Source: Euphorbia lathyris (lineage: Eukaryota > Streptophyta > Magnoliopsida > Malpighiales > Euphorbiaceae). From it: 64,000 nucleotides of DNA. Both the position numbers and the translations under genes were made by a program. The notes beneath the pieces were generated by a model. It worked only from the letters and a program-made list of their open reading frames with translations, was not told the DNA's origin and made no database searches. Location: positions 42,864,501 through 42,928,500 of the forward strand of contig NC_088919.1 of the NCBI RefSeq assembly GCF_963576675.1, in the 5' to 3' direction. Shown here one piece after another: positions 1-10,412 of this stretch (position 1 is its first letter; each line of letters begins with the position of its first letter).

Positions 1-1101
1 GGGGTTGGATTGACAAGCCACCCCTGAGGGAGTTTTTCTATCCTATTTCTTTTCTGCACTTTATGTTTTACTTTTATGTAATGATGAAAGTAAATGCATG
101 TTGTAAGTGTGAGGAGGAGATACTAGGATATGATGATTTTTGATTCTGCCATTTGCATGTTTTTAATTTCTTTTTGTTTTTATATTAGGTTGCATGTTTT
201 TGTTTTAATTTTAGGATTTAATGCCTTTTGTTTTCGTTTGCTTTTTAATTCTAGGAATAAAAAGAATCCTAAGTAGTTGAATTTGATACATTTAGCATTC
301 CCGCAATACAGTTGACAATGCGCTTAAAAATTTGCACATTCTAAATGAAATTGATGCATGCGAAAAATCTTGAACAACGTTTGAGTCTCCAAAGAGTATT
401 ATTTGCCTAAAATTGACATGGAACGGAACGTTAGTTGAGGCTAGGATTGATACAAATAACCCTTCAATTGTGAGTTAGAGCCATAAAGATCAATATTTTA
501 GACTCATGATTAGGAACAATTAATCTCTTAGGTGTGGGATTACATTTATTGTCTTTGTGCTCATAGGAATTGCATCCAATACTGGTTGAATTTTGTGTTT
601 CTATTAAACTTTAAATGATTAGGCAACCTAGGTATAGCCCTTTGTGAAATTTAGCCTATTTCTTTGTTTAGCCAAAATCCCTTAACAATTCCACTAGATA
701 AGCCCCTTTGAGCCTTTTACCCATTTCTTTGATCAACCCTGTTACAAACCTTAGCCTTCTTAAATATCATTTCTCACCCAAGTTAATTGACTCAATTTAG
801 TTTTGATAAATCCTTAGACACACATCTCCTTCAAATTCTCGCTAGCAATCATTAAAAGGTTGTAATTTTAATAGAAGAAGCAACCATTACCCATTTGATT
901 TTCACTCTTTATCCCCTCTATTCAAAAAAAAAAAAGGTTAAAAACCAAATCAAAAAAAAAAAAGAAAAAAAAATATAAATAAAATAGAGGAAAGGATAAA
1001 AGATGTGTTTATATTTTAGTTGCTTTTCGAAATCATAAAAACAACCTTGAGCTTAAACCTTCTTTTACATAGCGGATAATGTGTCCCTTTTGGATTCTGA
1101 C

Positions 1102-1139
1102 TTGCTTGAGGACAAGCAAGATTTTAAGTGTGGGGAGGT
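1102..1139 (+). other. Upstream copy of the polypurine-tract region (G0)
   Basis: The motif GCTTGAGGACAAGCAAG, followed by a purine run ending in GTGTGGGGAGGT and then TTTATAGCTCCC, resembles the true LTR-adjacent tract about 520 bp downstream. The downstream copy is followed by TGATAGCTCCC, the LTR start. This one appears to be a duplicated or decoy tract inside the 3' untranslated region. Confidence 0.6.
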
Positions 1140-1621
1140 GGTTTATAGCTCCCTAATACGAAAAATGTGTCCTTTTTGCAAAAATTTTAACTATTTGAGT
1201 CATTTAACTTTTTGCCTATAAATTCCCTTTTTCCTACCCCAACCTTTAGCCAATGTTACAACCCTTAAAGACCTATGATTTTGTTTAATTTTAATGTATT
1301 AATTTTGACCAGATGGATGATGCAATCCCAATGTGACCACTTTGTGCAATTAAATGTAGAGCGTTTACAAAAAAAAATTTCACCCAAACACTTGAGCGTT
1401 AGAGTGACCACTTGTGAGCTATCAATTTTAGTTCTCTTCTTTCGTTTTCATGAAGTGTTGATTGATAAAACCAATTAATCAGTTTTGGAGACTCGCCTGA
1501 GGTTCATTATGTTTTTAATTGCAAAATGAGTAGTCTGAACTGTTGTGAATAATAAAGTGTAGAAGATTCTTGTTTTTGTAAGGGAGCTATTTGTTGATTT
1601 TTCTCTGTTTTGAATTCTGTA

Positions 1622-1658
1622 TTGCTTGGGGACAAGCAAGATTCAAGTGTGGGGAGGT
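1622..1658 (+). other. Polypurine tract of G0 adjoining its 3' LTR
   Basis: A purine-rich stretch (GTGTGGGGAGGT) ends directly at the TG that opens the LTR at 1659. This is the expected plus-strand priming site for reverse transcription of the element. Confidence 0.7.
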
Positions 1659-1979
1659 TGATAGCTCCCATTTATATAGGGTTTTTAGGATTAATTTAGT
1701 TTGTTTTCCCTTTGTTTCTATTTAATTTCAGTATCGTTTTATTACTTTCTAGTTAAAATTAGTAATTTCCTTTATTTATGGTATTTTTGGTGTTTTCAGG
1801 GATTTTTAGGGACCTTTCGTGCATTTCCGAACCAGATCCAAGCCTATTGGAGCATTTCCGGATCATTCAGGGACCATCAGAGCACTTTTGGGATTCGTCA
1901 GGGACCATTAGAGCACTTTTCGGAAGCCTAGGGACCTAAACAGATAAAAGCCGGAGCCACAGTTCCTCAAATAGGACCT

Positions 1980-2053
1980 GTCTCGGCGAGACATCACCTG
2001 TCTCGTCGAGACAGGCCCTCGTCTCGTCGAGACAGGCCTTGTCTCGACGAGAC
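1980..2053. repeat. Four palindromes of the GTCTCGTCGAGAC type at about 20-bp spacing
   Basis: Copies at 1980-1992, 2000-2012, 2021-2033 and 2041-2053 share the frame GTCTCG..CGAGAC and are near-perfect palindromes with only small changes. They lie in the U3 part of the LTR, about 130 bp upstream of the TATA-like box, which suits enhancer-type repeats. That role is inferred. Confidence 0.75.
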
Positions 2054-2181
2054 GAGGCGGGGGAAGGCGCACCTGCCCCTTACCCTTTGCTGAAATTCGC
2101 GGATCAAGGCCCTAAAAGCCCATTTAACACTTTGTAAATGCCATTTTTACCCCTGAGGCATTAGGGTTTCCTTCCTAACTC

Positions 2182-2189
2182 TATAAATA
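2182..2189 (+). promoter_or_regulatory. TATA-like box of the G0 LTR
   Basis: TATAAATA followed by GGGAGC lies about 520 bp into the LTR, downstream of the palindrome cluster. It is the best candidate core promoter. The following G17 run (2211-2227) would be at or just inside the transcript start. Confidence 0.5.
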
Positions 2190-3301
2190 GGGAGCTAATC
2201 CTAATCTTTCGGGGGGGGGGGGGGGGGATTAGCCCTTCAATAAATTGGAGAGCCGCTAGGGCTTTCTCTCCTCCACAATGTAGATTTTTAGTTTTATTTC
2301 CTTGCTTTCTAGATTAGGTTTATTTTCTGTTTTGTCTTTTCTTTCAAGAACAATTGATGGGAGAAGTTCCTCATCTTCTATTTCTATAATTGGAATGGGC
2401 AAAACGAGTTTTGGATTTCTATCTCTTCCCCTTTTTATCTTTTGCGATTATATTTGATTGAAGCTTTTTCCATTATTCCTATTATCCTTTTTGCCATGAT
2501 TGGTTTGTCTATGAACTGATCTCCATCCAATTTGGGATGGGGATGAAATTGATTGTATGAATATGTATGATTAGGGATTTAGGACATTTGATTGATCAGT
2601 TTATGCATGCTTAATGCCTAGAGATTGTTAGGAACATGATTTATGTTAGAATGAACATTGATAATGATCAACTAGCCTGTTTATGTATATAATATGCTTA
2701 ATGCCTGTGACCCTGACATTAGATAGGATTATAGATAGATGAGAACTTGACCACGGAATCGTCTATACCGAACTTGTGTAAACCTGACTTCGCTAGAGAC
2801 CACTAGGAATGAGGCTTTGTGGCTGGGCTACGGCTTTAGCCTTAGTTGTCAATAAACCTAATGCTTTGCATGACCTAGGGTATATGCCTAATCAAGCCGT
2901 CACCCGAATGCATGTGAATAGGAAGGACAATTCTGATCAAATTAGTCTTTCACCTAGGACAATTACCTTCAATCATTGGTAAAACATAAATCTGAACTCC
3001 CTAAACCCATACCTAGGATTTAATCAAAGGAATCCTCAGCCTAGGTTGTGCCATCCGTCAATTCACCTTCTATCCTATCAATTGTTCACTTTATTTTGTT
3101 ATGTTTATTTCATTTAATTCAATTAGTTAGTTATTCAAAAACCCAACTTTTATCCAACCCTCTAAACAATTAGATCATTCTAGGTAGATTTACTAGTTAT
3201 AACGAATAGTCTTTGTGGTTCGATCTCGTACTTAGCACAATATTACTTGTTGCGATAGGATACACTTGTCCTATTAAATGCTATATATTTTACGAGCATC
3301 A

Positions 3302-3449
3302 ATTTCAGAACCTCCAGATTGTTGACCTTTTTGTGTACTTTGATCATCTTTCTTTCTATTTGCGTTGAAGGACCCGCGGGGTCAGTCTGAGTGGGTTTGC
3401 CAGAGGTTTGGGTTGTGAGTTTAGGGGTTTTGTCTTTGCCGGAAGCCAT
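3302..3449 (-). pseudogene. Start of an env-like third ORF of S1, truncated by G0
   Basis: The reading frame opens with MASGKDK at 3449 (an in-frame upstream Met lies at 3536). It continues as a basic, Ser/Thr/Pro-rich segment with VHKKVNNLEVLK before it runs into the gypsy LTR at 3301. Its place downstream of RNase H is where SIRE elements carry an env-like or other additional ORF. Only about 49 residues remain and no transmembrane segment is visible, so the env-like label comes from position and composition only. Confidence 0.45.
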
Positions 3450-4009
3450 TGTTGAAGGTTTTGAGGTTTTAGGGAGAGAAGAGTCTGATTTCAAAAAATC
3501 GTAGGCGTAAAGAGTAATGAGTGGGGATCCTTCCACTTTTTATATAGATACTGTCATTTATGACATCTTCGGCGCATGGGATTTGTCATTAATGTGCATC
3601 TTTCCAAGGTGCCAGTAGTTACACGTGTAGGCATTTATTTTACGCGAGTGGGTTTCTTCGGGATTTTGCTAGAATTCGAAACATTTGCGATGTTGAGTGC
3701 CTGGCTTTCATGAATTTCCTCTCTCTAAATAACTCAACATACGTCAATCACTCAGCATGTTCATCAACTTAGCATAGGGTGATTACTCAATATGTTTATC
3801 TACTCAGCATAGGATATTTACTCAACATTTGTATCTACTCAGTATAACCACTCAATGTTTATGTCAATTTAGCATGAGGTTATTTTTCTATTTTTAAGCT
3901 TAATAAAGAGTAGATATTTATTGTTAATTTACTCAGCATGGCATTTGCACAATCATTCAAATTTCCACTCAATATAGCAATCACTCAACATTCAACTATA
4001 CAGATTTAT
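3450..4009 (-). other. Non-coding spacer of S1, rich in CTCAGCAT / CTCAACAT words
   Basis: No ORF is supported here between the RT-RNase H stop and the env-like start. From about 3728 to 3990 the plus strand repeats CTCA(G/A)CAT-type words every 15-35 bp. The same word is abundant in the LTRs of this family. Confidence 0.5.
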
Positions 4010-5479
4010 TTAGAGTGGATTTGACATACCAATGGCTTCCCTTAGTATATTGAATTGTTCTCGCGCCAAGGGCTGAGTGAAGATATCTGCAAGCTGATCA
4101 TTTATTGGCACATAGGCCAGCTTGATCTCATCTTTTAGTACATGGTCTCTGATGAAGTGATGCCTTATGCTAACATGCTTCATCCTGCTGTGTTGGACTG
4201 GATTCTTAGATAGATCAATGGCACTTTTGTTGTCACATTTGATCTCTATTGTCTTTGTTTTGACTCCATAATCCTCGAGCTGTTGCTTTATCCATAGGAC
4301 TTGTGCAACACAGCTTCTAATAGCCACGTACTCAGCTTCTGTTGTAGACAGGGCTACGGATGATTGCTTTTTGCTGAACCAAGATACTAGACAGCTTCCA
4401 AGGAAATGACATCCTCCCGAAGTACTCTTCCGTTCTAGCTTATCTTGTCCATAGTCAACATCAGTATATCCAATGAGTGTGAAGTCATTTGAAGTTGGAT
4501 ACCATAGACCTGCATCAACTGAGCTTTGCAAGTATCGAAAAATTCTTTTTACAGCAGTTAGATGAGATTCCCTAGGGTCAGCTTGATATCTAGCACAATA
4601 GCATACTGAGTACTGAATATCAGGTCGACTAGCAATGAGATAGAGTAAAGAACCTATCATACCTCGATAGAGTTTACTATCAACTGACTTACTCTTCTCA
4701 TCCTTGCATAGGACAGTATCAGTACCCATGGGGGTTGATATTGGTTTGCAATCTACCATGCTGAATTTTTTTAACATTTCCTTGGTGTACTTAGACTGAC
4801 TTATAAAGATGTCATTCTTACCTTGCTTGATTTGAAGTCCAAGGAAGAAGTTGAGTTCACCCATCATGGACATCTCAAACTCAGTTTGCATCTGTTGGCT
4901 AAATTCTTTGCACAAAGATTCGTCAGTAGCACCAAATATTATATCATCTACATATATCTGTGCAAGTAGGGTATGCTTACCCTTTTTCTTAATAAACAAG
5001 GTTGTGTCAGCTTTTCCCCTGACATAGTTCCTGGTCAGCAGGAAATTGGTCAACCTCTCATACCAAGCTCTTGGAGCTTGTTTTAGGCCGTACAGGGCCT
5101 TTTTGAGTTTATAAACGTGGTTTGGAAACTTTGAATCTTCAAACCCAGGAGGTTGATTAACATATACCTTTTCGTTTATAAGGCCATTAAGAAATGCACT
5201 TTTTACATCCATTTGGTATAGTTTAAAATTCATGAAACTAGCATAGGCACATAATATACGTATAGCTTCTAGCCTAGCAACAGGTGCAAATGTTTCTCCA
5301 TAGTCTATACCTTCTTGCTGACTATAGCCTTGGGCTACAAGTCGAGCTTTGTTTCTGATCACATTTCCATGCTCATCTAGTTTATTTCTAAAGACCCACT
5401 TGGTTCCTATGGGCTTTTGATTTCTAGGTCTCGGTACTAGATCCCAAACCTCATTTCTGGTGAATTGGTCAAGTTCTTC
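4010..5479 (-). pseudogene. S1 pol, reverse transcriptase and RNase H (SIRE-type copia)
   Basis: The frame is open from the TAG at 5480-5482 to a stop at 4010-4012. Visible motifs are [19 protein letters not shown] and [10 protein letters not shown], the catalytic YVDD box (about 137 residues after the Met at 5362), and [13 protein letters not shown]. RNase H follows with [28 protein letters not shown] and [12 protein letters not shown], and the SIRE-like end [15 protein letters not shown]. It is in the same frame as the upstream protease-integrase ORF, so a single nonsense codon (probably from CAG) splits an otherwise continuous pol. It would make and degrade the RNA-DNA hybrid in cytoplasmic particles if it were intact. 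Confidence 0.9.
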
Positions 5480-7123
5480 CTACATAGCATTTATCCAATA
5501 TTCATCTTGCTCAGCATCAGCAAAATTCTTTGGCTCAAGCATTGAAACGAAGGCAACATTGCCGAGGTATTTCCTAAGCTGATCTCTGGTCATCAACTTG
5601 TTATTTGCCGCATCAAGGATGGACTTTTCTATGTGTCCTCTTGGTATCTTTATTTCCTTGGGCAATGTTGAGTCGTTTGGAAGAGGTGTTTCTACAATCT
5701 CTACAGGAATAGATTGGTCAGCAAATGATATTTCAATTTCTTGCTTACCTTGGGTCAGCTCCTGTATAGATGACACAGAGGCTTCTTGTTGATCAGCGGA
5801 AGCTGAGCTTGGTTCATCTTCTTCAGGCTGAGCTGACTTACCTGTAGGGTCAGTTTCATCGAACTCAATATGTACAGACTCTTCTACAACCTGAGTTCTT
5901 TTATTAAATACTCTATATGCTTTACTGTTTGTTGAGTACCCCAAAAAGATCGCTTCGTCAGCTTTAGCATCAAATTTACCAAGGTTGTCTTTTGTATTGA
6001 GTATAAAGCATTTACACCCAAAAGCACGAAAGTATCCAATGTTGGGCTTTCGTCCTTTCCAAAGCTCATATGGAGTTTTCTTAAGTATAGGTCTAACTAG
6101 AACCCTATTCAGTATGTAACATGCTGTGTGAACAGCTTCACCCCAGAAGTACTTTGGAAGCCTATTTTCACTCAACATAGTCCTAGCTATTTCGACAATA
6201 GTTCTATTTTTCCTTTCAACAACCCCATTTTGTTGAGGTGTTCTAAGAGCGGAGAAATTGTGGTCAATACCACTGATTTCACAAAATTCATCAAACTGTT
6301 GGTTTTTGAATTCTCCACCATTGTCGCTTCTAATGTGAGCTACTCTTAGGTCTTTGTTATTTTCAAGCTTTTTGATCAATGTAGTAAACATCTCAAAGGT
6401 TTCATCCTTGCTACTCAGCAAGATGATCCAAGTGTACCGAGAGAAATCGTCTACAATAACCAAGGAAATTTTTTTACCTCCCAAGCTGAGTGGCTGGATA
6501 GGTCCGAAAAGATCCAAGTGTAGCAATTCCAATGGTCTCTTGGTTGAGACAATATTTTTGCTATGAAATGACTTTTTAGTTTGTTTGCCTTGCTGACAAG
6601 CTTTACATAATTGATCTTTTTCAAATTTTAATTTGGGTAATCCCTCAACTAGTTGCTTTCTAGCTAATTTGGCAAGAAGTTCCATGCTAACATGTCCAAG
6701 TCTTCTATGCCATAGCCAGGAGTTATCCTCTTTAGACACTAAGCATATGTTTTTAGAAAACTGTTTTTCTAAATTCAACATGTATACATTTTCTACACGA
6801 GGGGCAGTTAATATTAATTCATTTGTATTTCCCTCGAGTATTTGACACTTAGTATCATCAAATACAACCTTTCTGCCGCTCTTGCAAAGCTGAGCTGCAC
6901 TCAGCAGATTGTATTTGAGACCTTTAACTAAGGAGACAGACTCAATGGTTGGGTTACCTCCGATAGTACCTGAGCCGACTATCTTACCCTTCTTGTTGTC
7001 TCCAAAGCTTACACTTCCACCTCGTTTAAGCTCTAGTGTGATGAACTGAGTTTCATCACCTGTCATATGCCTTGAGCATGCGCTGTCTATATACCATAGT
7101 TTTGACCTCTCCACGCATGTCAA
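5480..7123 (-). pseudogene. S1 pol, protease and integrase (SIRE-type copia)
   Basis: This 547-residue frame starts at a Met just after the gag region. It shows an aspartic protease site YIDSACSRHMTGD near residues 11-23 and the GAG-pre-integrase motif WLWHRRLGHVSMELLAK. A C..C zinc pair (CKAC) and the integrase core follow, with catalytic Asp in HLDLFGP, Asp in IRSDNGGEF and Glu in NGVVERKNRT. It ends in a TAG at 5480-5482, and the same frame continues beyond as RT. A frame change and a stop separate it from gag around 7125-7160, so it is not expressed as one gag-pol. Confidence 0.88.
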
Positions 7124-7151
7124 GCTGACCTGCAGTTTAAACTATTCATTT

Positions 7152-8936
7152 TTAGGTACCCAATTCCTTTTGGGGTCCTTTCTTGTTAGTATAAACAGGT
7201 GCAAAATCATATTTTAACTTGTGACGACATACTTTTATGGTGTGGCCTGGCTTACCACAGAAATCACAAAAAGGTACCCTTTGTGGGTTGAACTGAGTAT
7301 GGTCAGCATTATTGTGTTGGGCATGCCAACATACTTTTGTGGTATGCCCTTTTCTTCCGCAGAAGTCATATTGGACAATCCGCTTGTTATGCCAACACAC
7401 ATCCTTTGTGTGCCCCCTTTTTCCACAACACTCACATTGAGTGAATTGCTTATGCTGACTAGTATTTGCGTACTCAGCATGGGGATTAATTCTATTTGAG
7501 CCCTTCCCTTGACTCTGTAATGTTGTGATATCCTTTCTAAGTTTCTTTGACTCAGTTTGAACCTCCGTGACAAACTTATGTAAGATTTGCATGTTGGTAT
7601 GCAAGTCAGAGTTGTCCTGGAGAAGATATCGGAGGTCACTCAGCTTGACCTCTTCAATCTCATCACAACGCCTGCTGAGTGATTTAATCTTTTTGTTACA
7701 CTTCTTAGTTAGTGTATATAAGTCACTCAGGGCATTTACCATTTCGTTTCTAAGCAAAAGTAAGGATGTTACCTCATTGTTGTGATCCTCCTGGTCAGTT
7801 TCATCAGAAAGGTCAGCTTGCTCAGATTGGGATTGGTCAGCTCCATCATCTGCCATGAAACATATGTTGGCTGTTTCATTTTGCTCAGCTTCAGATGATG
7901 TTGACTCATCACTGTCACTCCATGTAGCTACCATAGCCTTTTTGCTTCCCGTCTTTTCTTTCTTGAGGTTGGGACAGCTTGATTTGATGTGCCCAGTTTG
8001 ATGACACTCAAAACATGTGACAGACTTCGAGCTATCCTTTTTGTACTTATCACTTGACTCAGCTTTGTATTTGTCCTTTCTTCTAAATGACCTTTTGCCG
8101 TTTCTATCATTTCTCCTGAACAGCTTCTTCATCTTTCTGGTGAACATGGCTAGTTCCTCATCATCAGTTGACTCCGCTTCAGTTGAGTCAGCTTTCATGA
8201 CAAATGATTTTTGTTTCTTATCTTCTGATTTTTCTTTCTCTTTAGCTTCAAAGTTTTTCATGGAGATTTCATGGGTCAGCAGGGATCCGATCAGCTCATC
8301 ATATTTATAGGTAGTCAAGTCTTGGGCTTCTTCTACAGCTGTTTTCTTTGCTTGCCAGCTCTTGGGCAGGCTTCTCAGAATTTTCTTCACCTGTTCTTCT
8401 TCAGTGAAGTTCTTTCCAAGCCTTTTTAGCTCATTTATAATGTTTGTGAATCTTGCGTTCATTTCTGAGATGTCTTCATTCTCATTCATCTCAAACAGCT
8501 CGTAGAGTCTCTTATGTTGATTGACTTTAGACTCCTTAACTTTGCTTGTGCCTTCATAGGTTACTTCAAGCTTCTTCCAAATCTCCTGTGCTGACTCACA
8601 ACCTGAAATCTTATTGTATTCTGCAGCATCTAACGCATAGTGAAGCATATTTATAGCCGAAGCATTATTTTGTAATTTTCTGAGGTCATCCTCTGTCCAC
8701 TCAGCCTCACTTTTAACAGTTTTCTCATTGTTAACAGTTTTGTATGGCACATGTGGACCTTGAACAATTGCAAGCCATGCACTCATGTTTGTGGCTTGTA
8801 TAAAGTTCTTCATCCTATTCTTCCAGAATGTATAGTTTGACCCAAAGAATAGGGGAGGTCTGGTGATTGATAATCCCTCTGGGAGTATCTGTGTTGTTTG
8901 GTTTCCTGGAAGAAACTGAGTGCTATTCTCACCCAT
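7152..8936 (-). CDS. S1 gag, capsid/nucleocapsid polyprotein with four zinc knuckles
   Basis: This 594-residue ORF starts MGENSTQFLPGNQ just inside the primer site. It has a UBN2/retrotransposon-gag-like N-terminal half with WTEDDLRKLQNNASAINML and ISEMNARFTNIINELKRLGK. A CCHC knuckle (CFECHQTGHIKSSC) is followed by an acidic linker and a helical, probably coiled-coil, stretch. Three more knuckle-like motifs sit at the C-terminus (CECCGKRGHTKDVC, YDFCGRKGHTTKVC, CDFCGKPGHTIKVC); the middle one has Tyr in place of the first Cys. The S3 gag at 63163 is a close relative, which supports the start. It would package element RNA. Confidence 0.9.
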   Translation of the reverse strand: MGENSTQFLPGNQTTQILPEGLSITRPPLFFGSNYTFWKNRMKNFIQATNMSAWLAIVQGPHVPYKTVNNEKTVKSEAEWTEDDLRKLQNNASAINMLHYALDAAEYNKISGCESAQEIWKKLEVTYEGTSKVKESKVNQHKRLYELFEMNENEDISEMNARFTNIINELKRLGKNFTEEEQVKKILRSLPKSWQAKKTAVEEAQDLTTYKYDELIGSLLTHEISMKNFEAKEKEKSEDKKQKSFVMKADSTEAESTDDEELAMFTRKMKKLFRRNDRNGKRSFRRKDKYKAESSDKYKKDSSKSVTCFECHQTGHIKSSCPNLKKEKTGSKKAMVATWSDSDESTSSEAEQNETANICFMADDGADQSQSEQADLSDETDQEDHNNEVTSLLLLRNEMVNALSDLYTLTKKCNKKIKSLSRRCDEIEEVKLSDLRYLLQDNSDLHTNMQILHKFVTEVQTESKKLRKDITTLQSQGKGSNRINPHAEYANTSQHKQFTQCECCGKRGHTKDVCWHNKRIVQYDFCGRKGHTTKVCWHAQHNNADHTQFNPQRVPFCDFCGKPGHTIKVCRHKLKYDFAPVYTNKKGPQKELGT

Positions 8937-8983
8937 TTTTAGGGATCAGCTCAAGATTGTTAAATCTTTGAGTAGTGAGCTTA

Positions 8984-8996
8984 GGCTCTGATACCA
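8984..8996 (-). promoter_or_regulatory. Primer-binding site of S1 (initiator tRNA-Met)
   Basis: The minus strand reads TGGTATCAGAGCC, the complement of the 3' end of plant initiator tRNA-Met. It lies two bases after the LTR end. This fixes both the orientation of S1 and the identity of 8999-10412 as its 5' LTR. Confidence 0.9.
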
Positions 8997-8998
8997 CT

Positions 8999-10412
8999 TG
9001 TTGGTCCCTGGTAATTAGTTCCAAGGGGGGGGGGGTTAGGAACTAATATAACTTTTTCGCGTTTTAATTAAGCTGACTGGAAGTTATTTTGAGAGTTTAT
9101 TAACTCAGCTTTTGGTCAGCTTGGTGAGATATGTTTCAAGACAGCTTTAGTCAGATGTTGACTAAAGTTGTTTTCTTGTGAGCTGAGAATTGACACTCTT
9201 GGAGGTCAGATTCTAACTCAGCACCACTTATTTACTCAAGGTCAGCTTAGGCAATATATATGCTGAGTAAATATAGCAAACAACACATGCAATATAAGAG
9301 AGAGTTCAGAGATTACTCAGTATCACTTATCCTGGTTCGGCCTCTCTGCCTACGTCCAGTCCCCAGAGTCCTCCGGGCTTTTTGAATCCAATACTGAGCT
9401 CTTTAACGGTAGAGCACAAACCAATTACAAGGCAGTTGAATATGCAAGAGTACCTTCCTCTATTCGTCTACTCAACTCCTACTAAGTGCTACAACCCAGC
9501 ACCTAGATTTCTCTACCACTGAATGCTTACAACCAAGCACTCAGCTTAACACTCTCAATATACCTATTGATCACAAACTTGTTCTTTTTATGCTAAAGAA
9601 CACTTTAGATGATTACACAACAATCAATCTAGCATTTACACAGAGAATGGAAAAGTTGGTGTAAGATCTTTTTGTATTTGAGTGCTTTCAAGATTTTCTC
9701 TCCTTGTATTTTTCTCTTAATGCTTCAGTAATTATCCAAGGTTCTTCATTGTCCTTTTATAGAAGGAAACTGCAGATTTGGATCGTTTGAATTGTTGTTA
9801 CAGTTAACACCAAAACGGCTCTTTTGGGGAACAATTTCTGGTCAGCTTCAGACTGTTCCGACATTCCCTTTCTCTGATTTCTTCAGGCGTCAGGTTTGTC
9901 TTCTTGCGTCTGGCTTGTCTTTTTGCGCCAGTTGTCTTTTACCAATAATCCAATGACCCATGTTTCTTGGAATTAGTCTTTTGTGTGTCTTCGAGGTTCC
10001 AATTATTGGTGCAGAAGATTGGCAGACTTTGTCCTTTAGTGAACGGATCCTTCATGCTGTCCTGACTGTCACTCAGCTTTCTTCGTTATCTTCGGATGTT
10101 GAACTTCTAAGCTGAGTTCCTTCTTGGTCAGCTCCGTTCTGTGTAAACGCTTCTGAGGAAATCTTCAATTTTAGTCAGCTTCGTTTTGCTTCTGAGTTCT
10201 ACTCCACTCAGCTTCCATTCTGTCATGCTGAGTTCCGTTTTACTCAGCTTTGCTTGTGCTGACTTTTGTCCTGTCTTTACTTTATATATATTTTTGCACT
10301 CAATATTGAACAAACATATTAGTACAATTAAATCAAAGCATTTAAATTTAATTGCCTCTTAATCATGGATGATTTTGTCAAATCAAAATCTTGTGGAAAA
10401 GGTGTTTCAACA
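8999..10412 (-). mobile_element. 5' LTR of S1 (1414 bp)
   Basis: On the minus strand the LTR runs from TGTTGAAACACC (at 10412) to GGGACCAACA (at 8999), directly before the primer site. A TATA-like box (TATAAAAG, minus strand) lies at 9754-9761. A run of G in the plus strand (9026-9036) and an inverted-repeat-like block around it (TTAGTTCC...GGAACTAA) sit near the 3' end. The word CTCAGC/GCTGAG is repeated throughout. The right flank is CTTCT; the other target-site copy is outside the window. Confidence 0.88.

Larger units (their letters stand above)
1..1658 (+). mobile_element. 3' internal untranslated region of a Ty3/gypsy element (G0), no coding sequence
   Basis: This stretch lies immediately upstream of an LTR and contains no convincing ORF. 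It holds an A-rich tract around 929-980. It also holds two copies of a motif typical of the 3' end of plant gypsy elements: a GGACAAGCAAG core followed by a purine run (AAGTGTGGGGAGGT). The element's gag-pol would lie to the left, outside the window. The gypsy assignment rests on this motif and on the adjoining LTR. The lineage (Athila or another) cannot be fixed from this part alone. Confidence 0.7.
1659..3301 (+). mobile_element. 3' LTR of Ty3/gypsy element G0 (1643 bp)
   Basis: The LTR opens with TGATAGCTC and closes with GAGCATCA, which are near-inverted ends with canonical TG...CA. A TATA-like box lies at 2182-2189, followed by a 17-G homopolymer (2211-2227). The end carries the plant gypsy U5-like text with an ACGAGCATCA terminus. 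It ends exactly where the minus-strand env-like ORF of the SIRE element begins to be readable, so G0 inserted into that element. The target duplication cannot be tested because the 5' LTR is outside the window; the right flank is ATTTC. Confidence 0.75.
3302..10412 (-). mobile_element. SIRE-type Ty1/copia element S1, 3' part lost behind G0
   Basis: Read on the minus strand, the order is LTR (10412-8999), tRNA-Met primer site, gag, protease-integrase, RT-RNase H, a non-coding spacer and the start of an env-like ORF cut at 3302 by the G0 LTR. The order protease, integrase, RT, RNase H is diagnostic of Ty1/copia. The large gag with several zinc knuckles, the long LTR and the extra downstream ORF fit the SIRE/Maximus lineage. 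The 3' LTR would lie beyond G0, outside the window. Confidence 0.85.
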
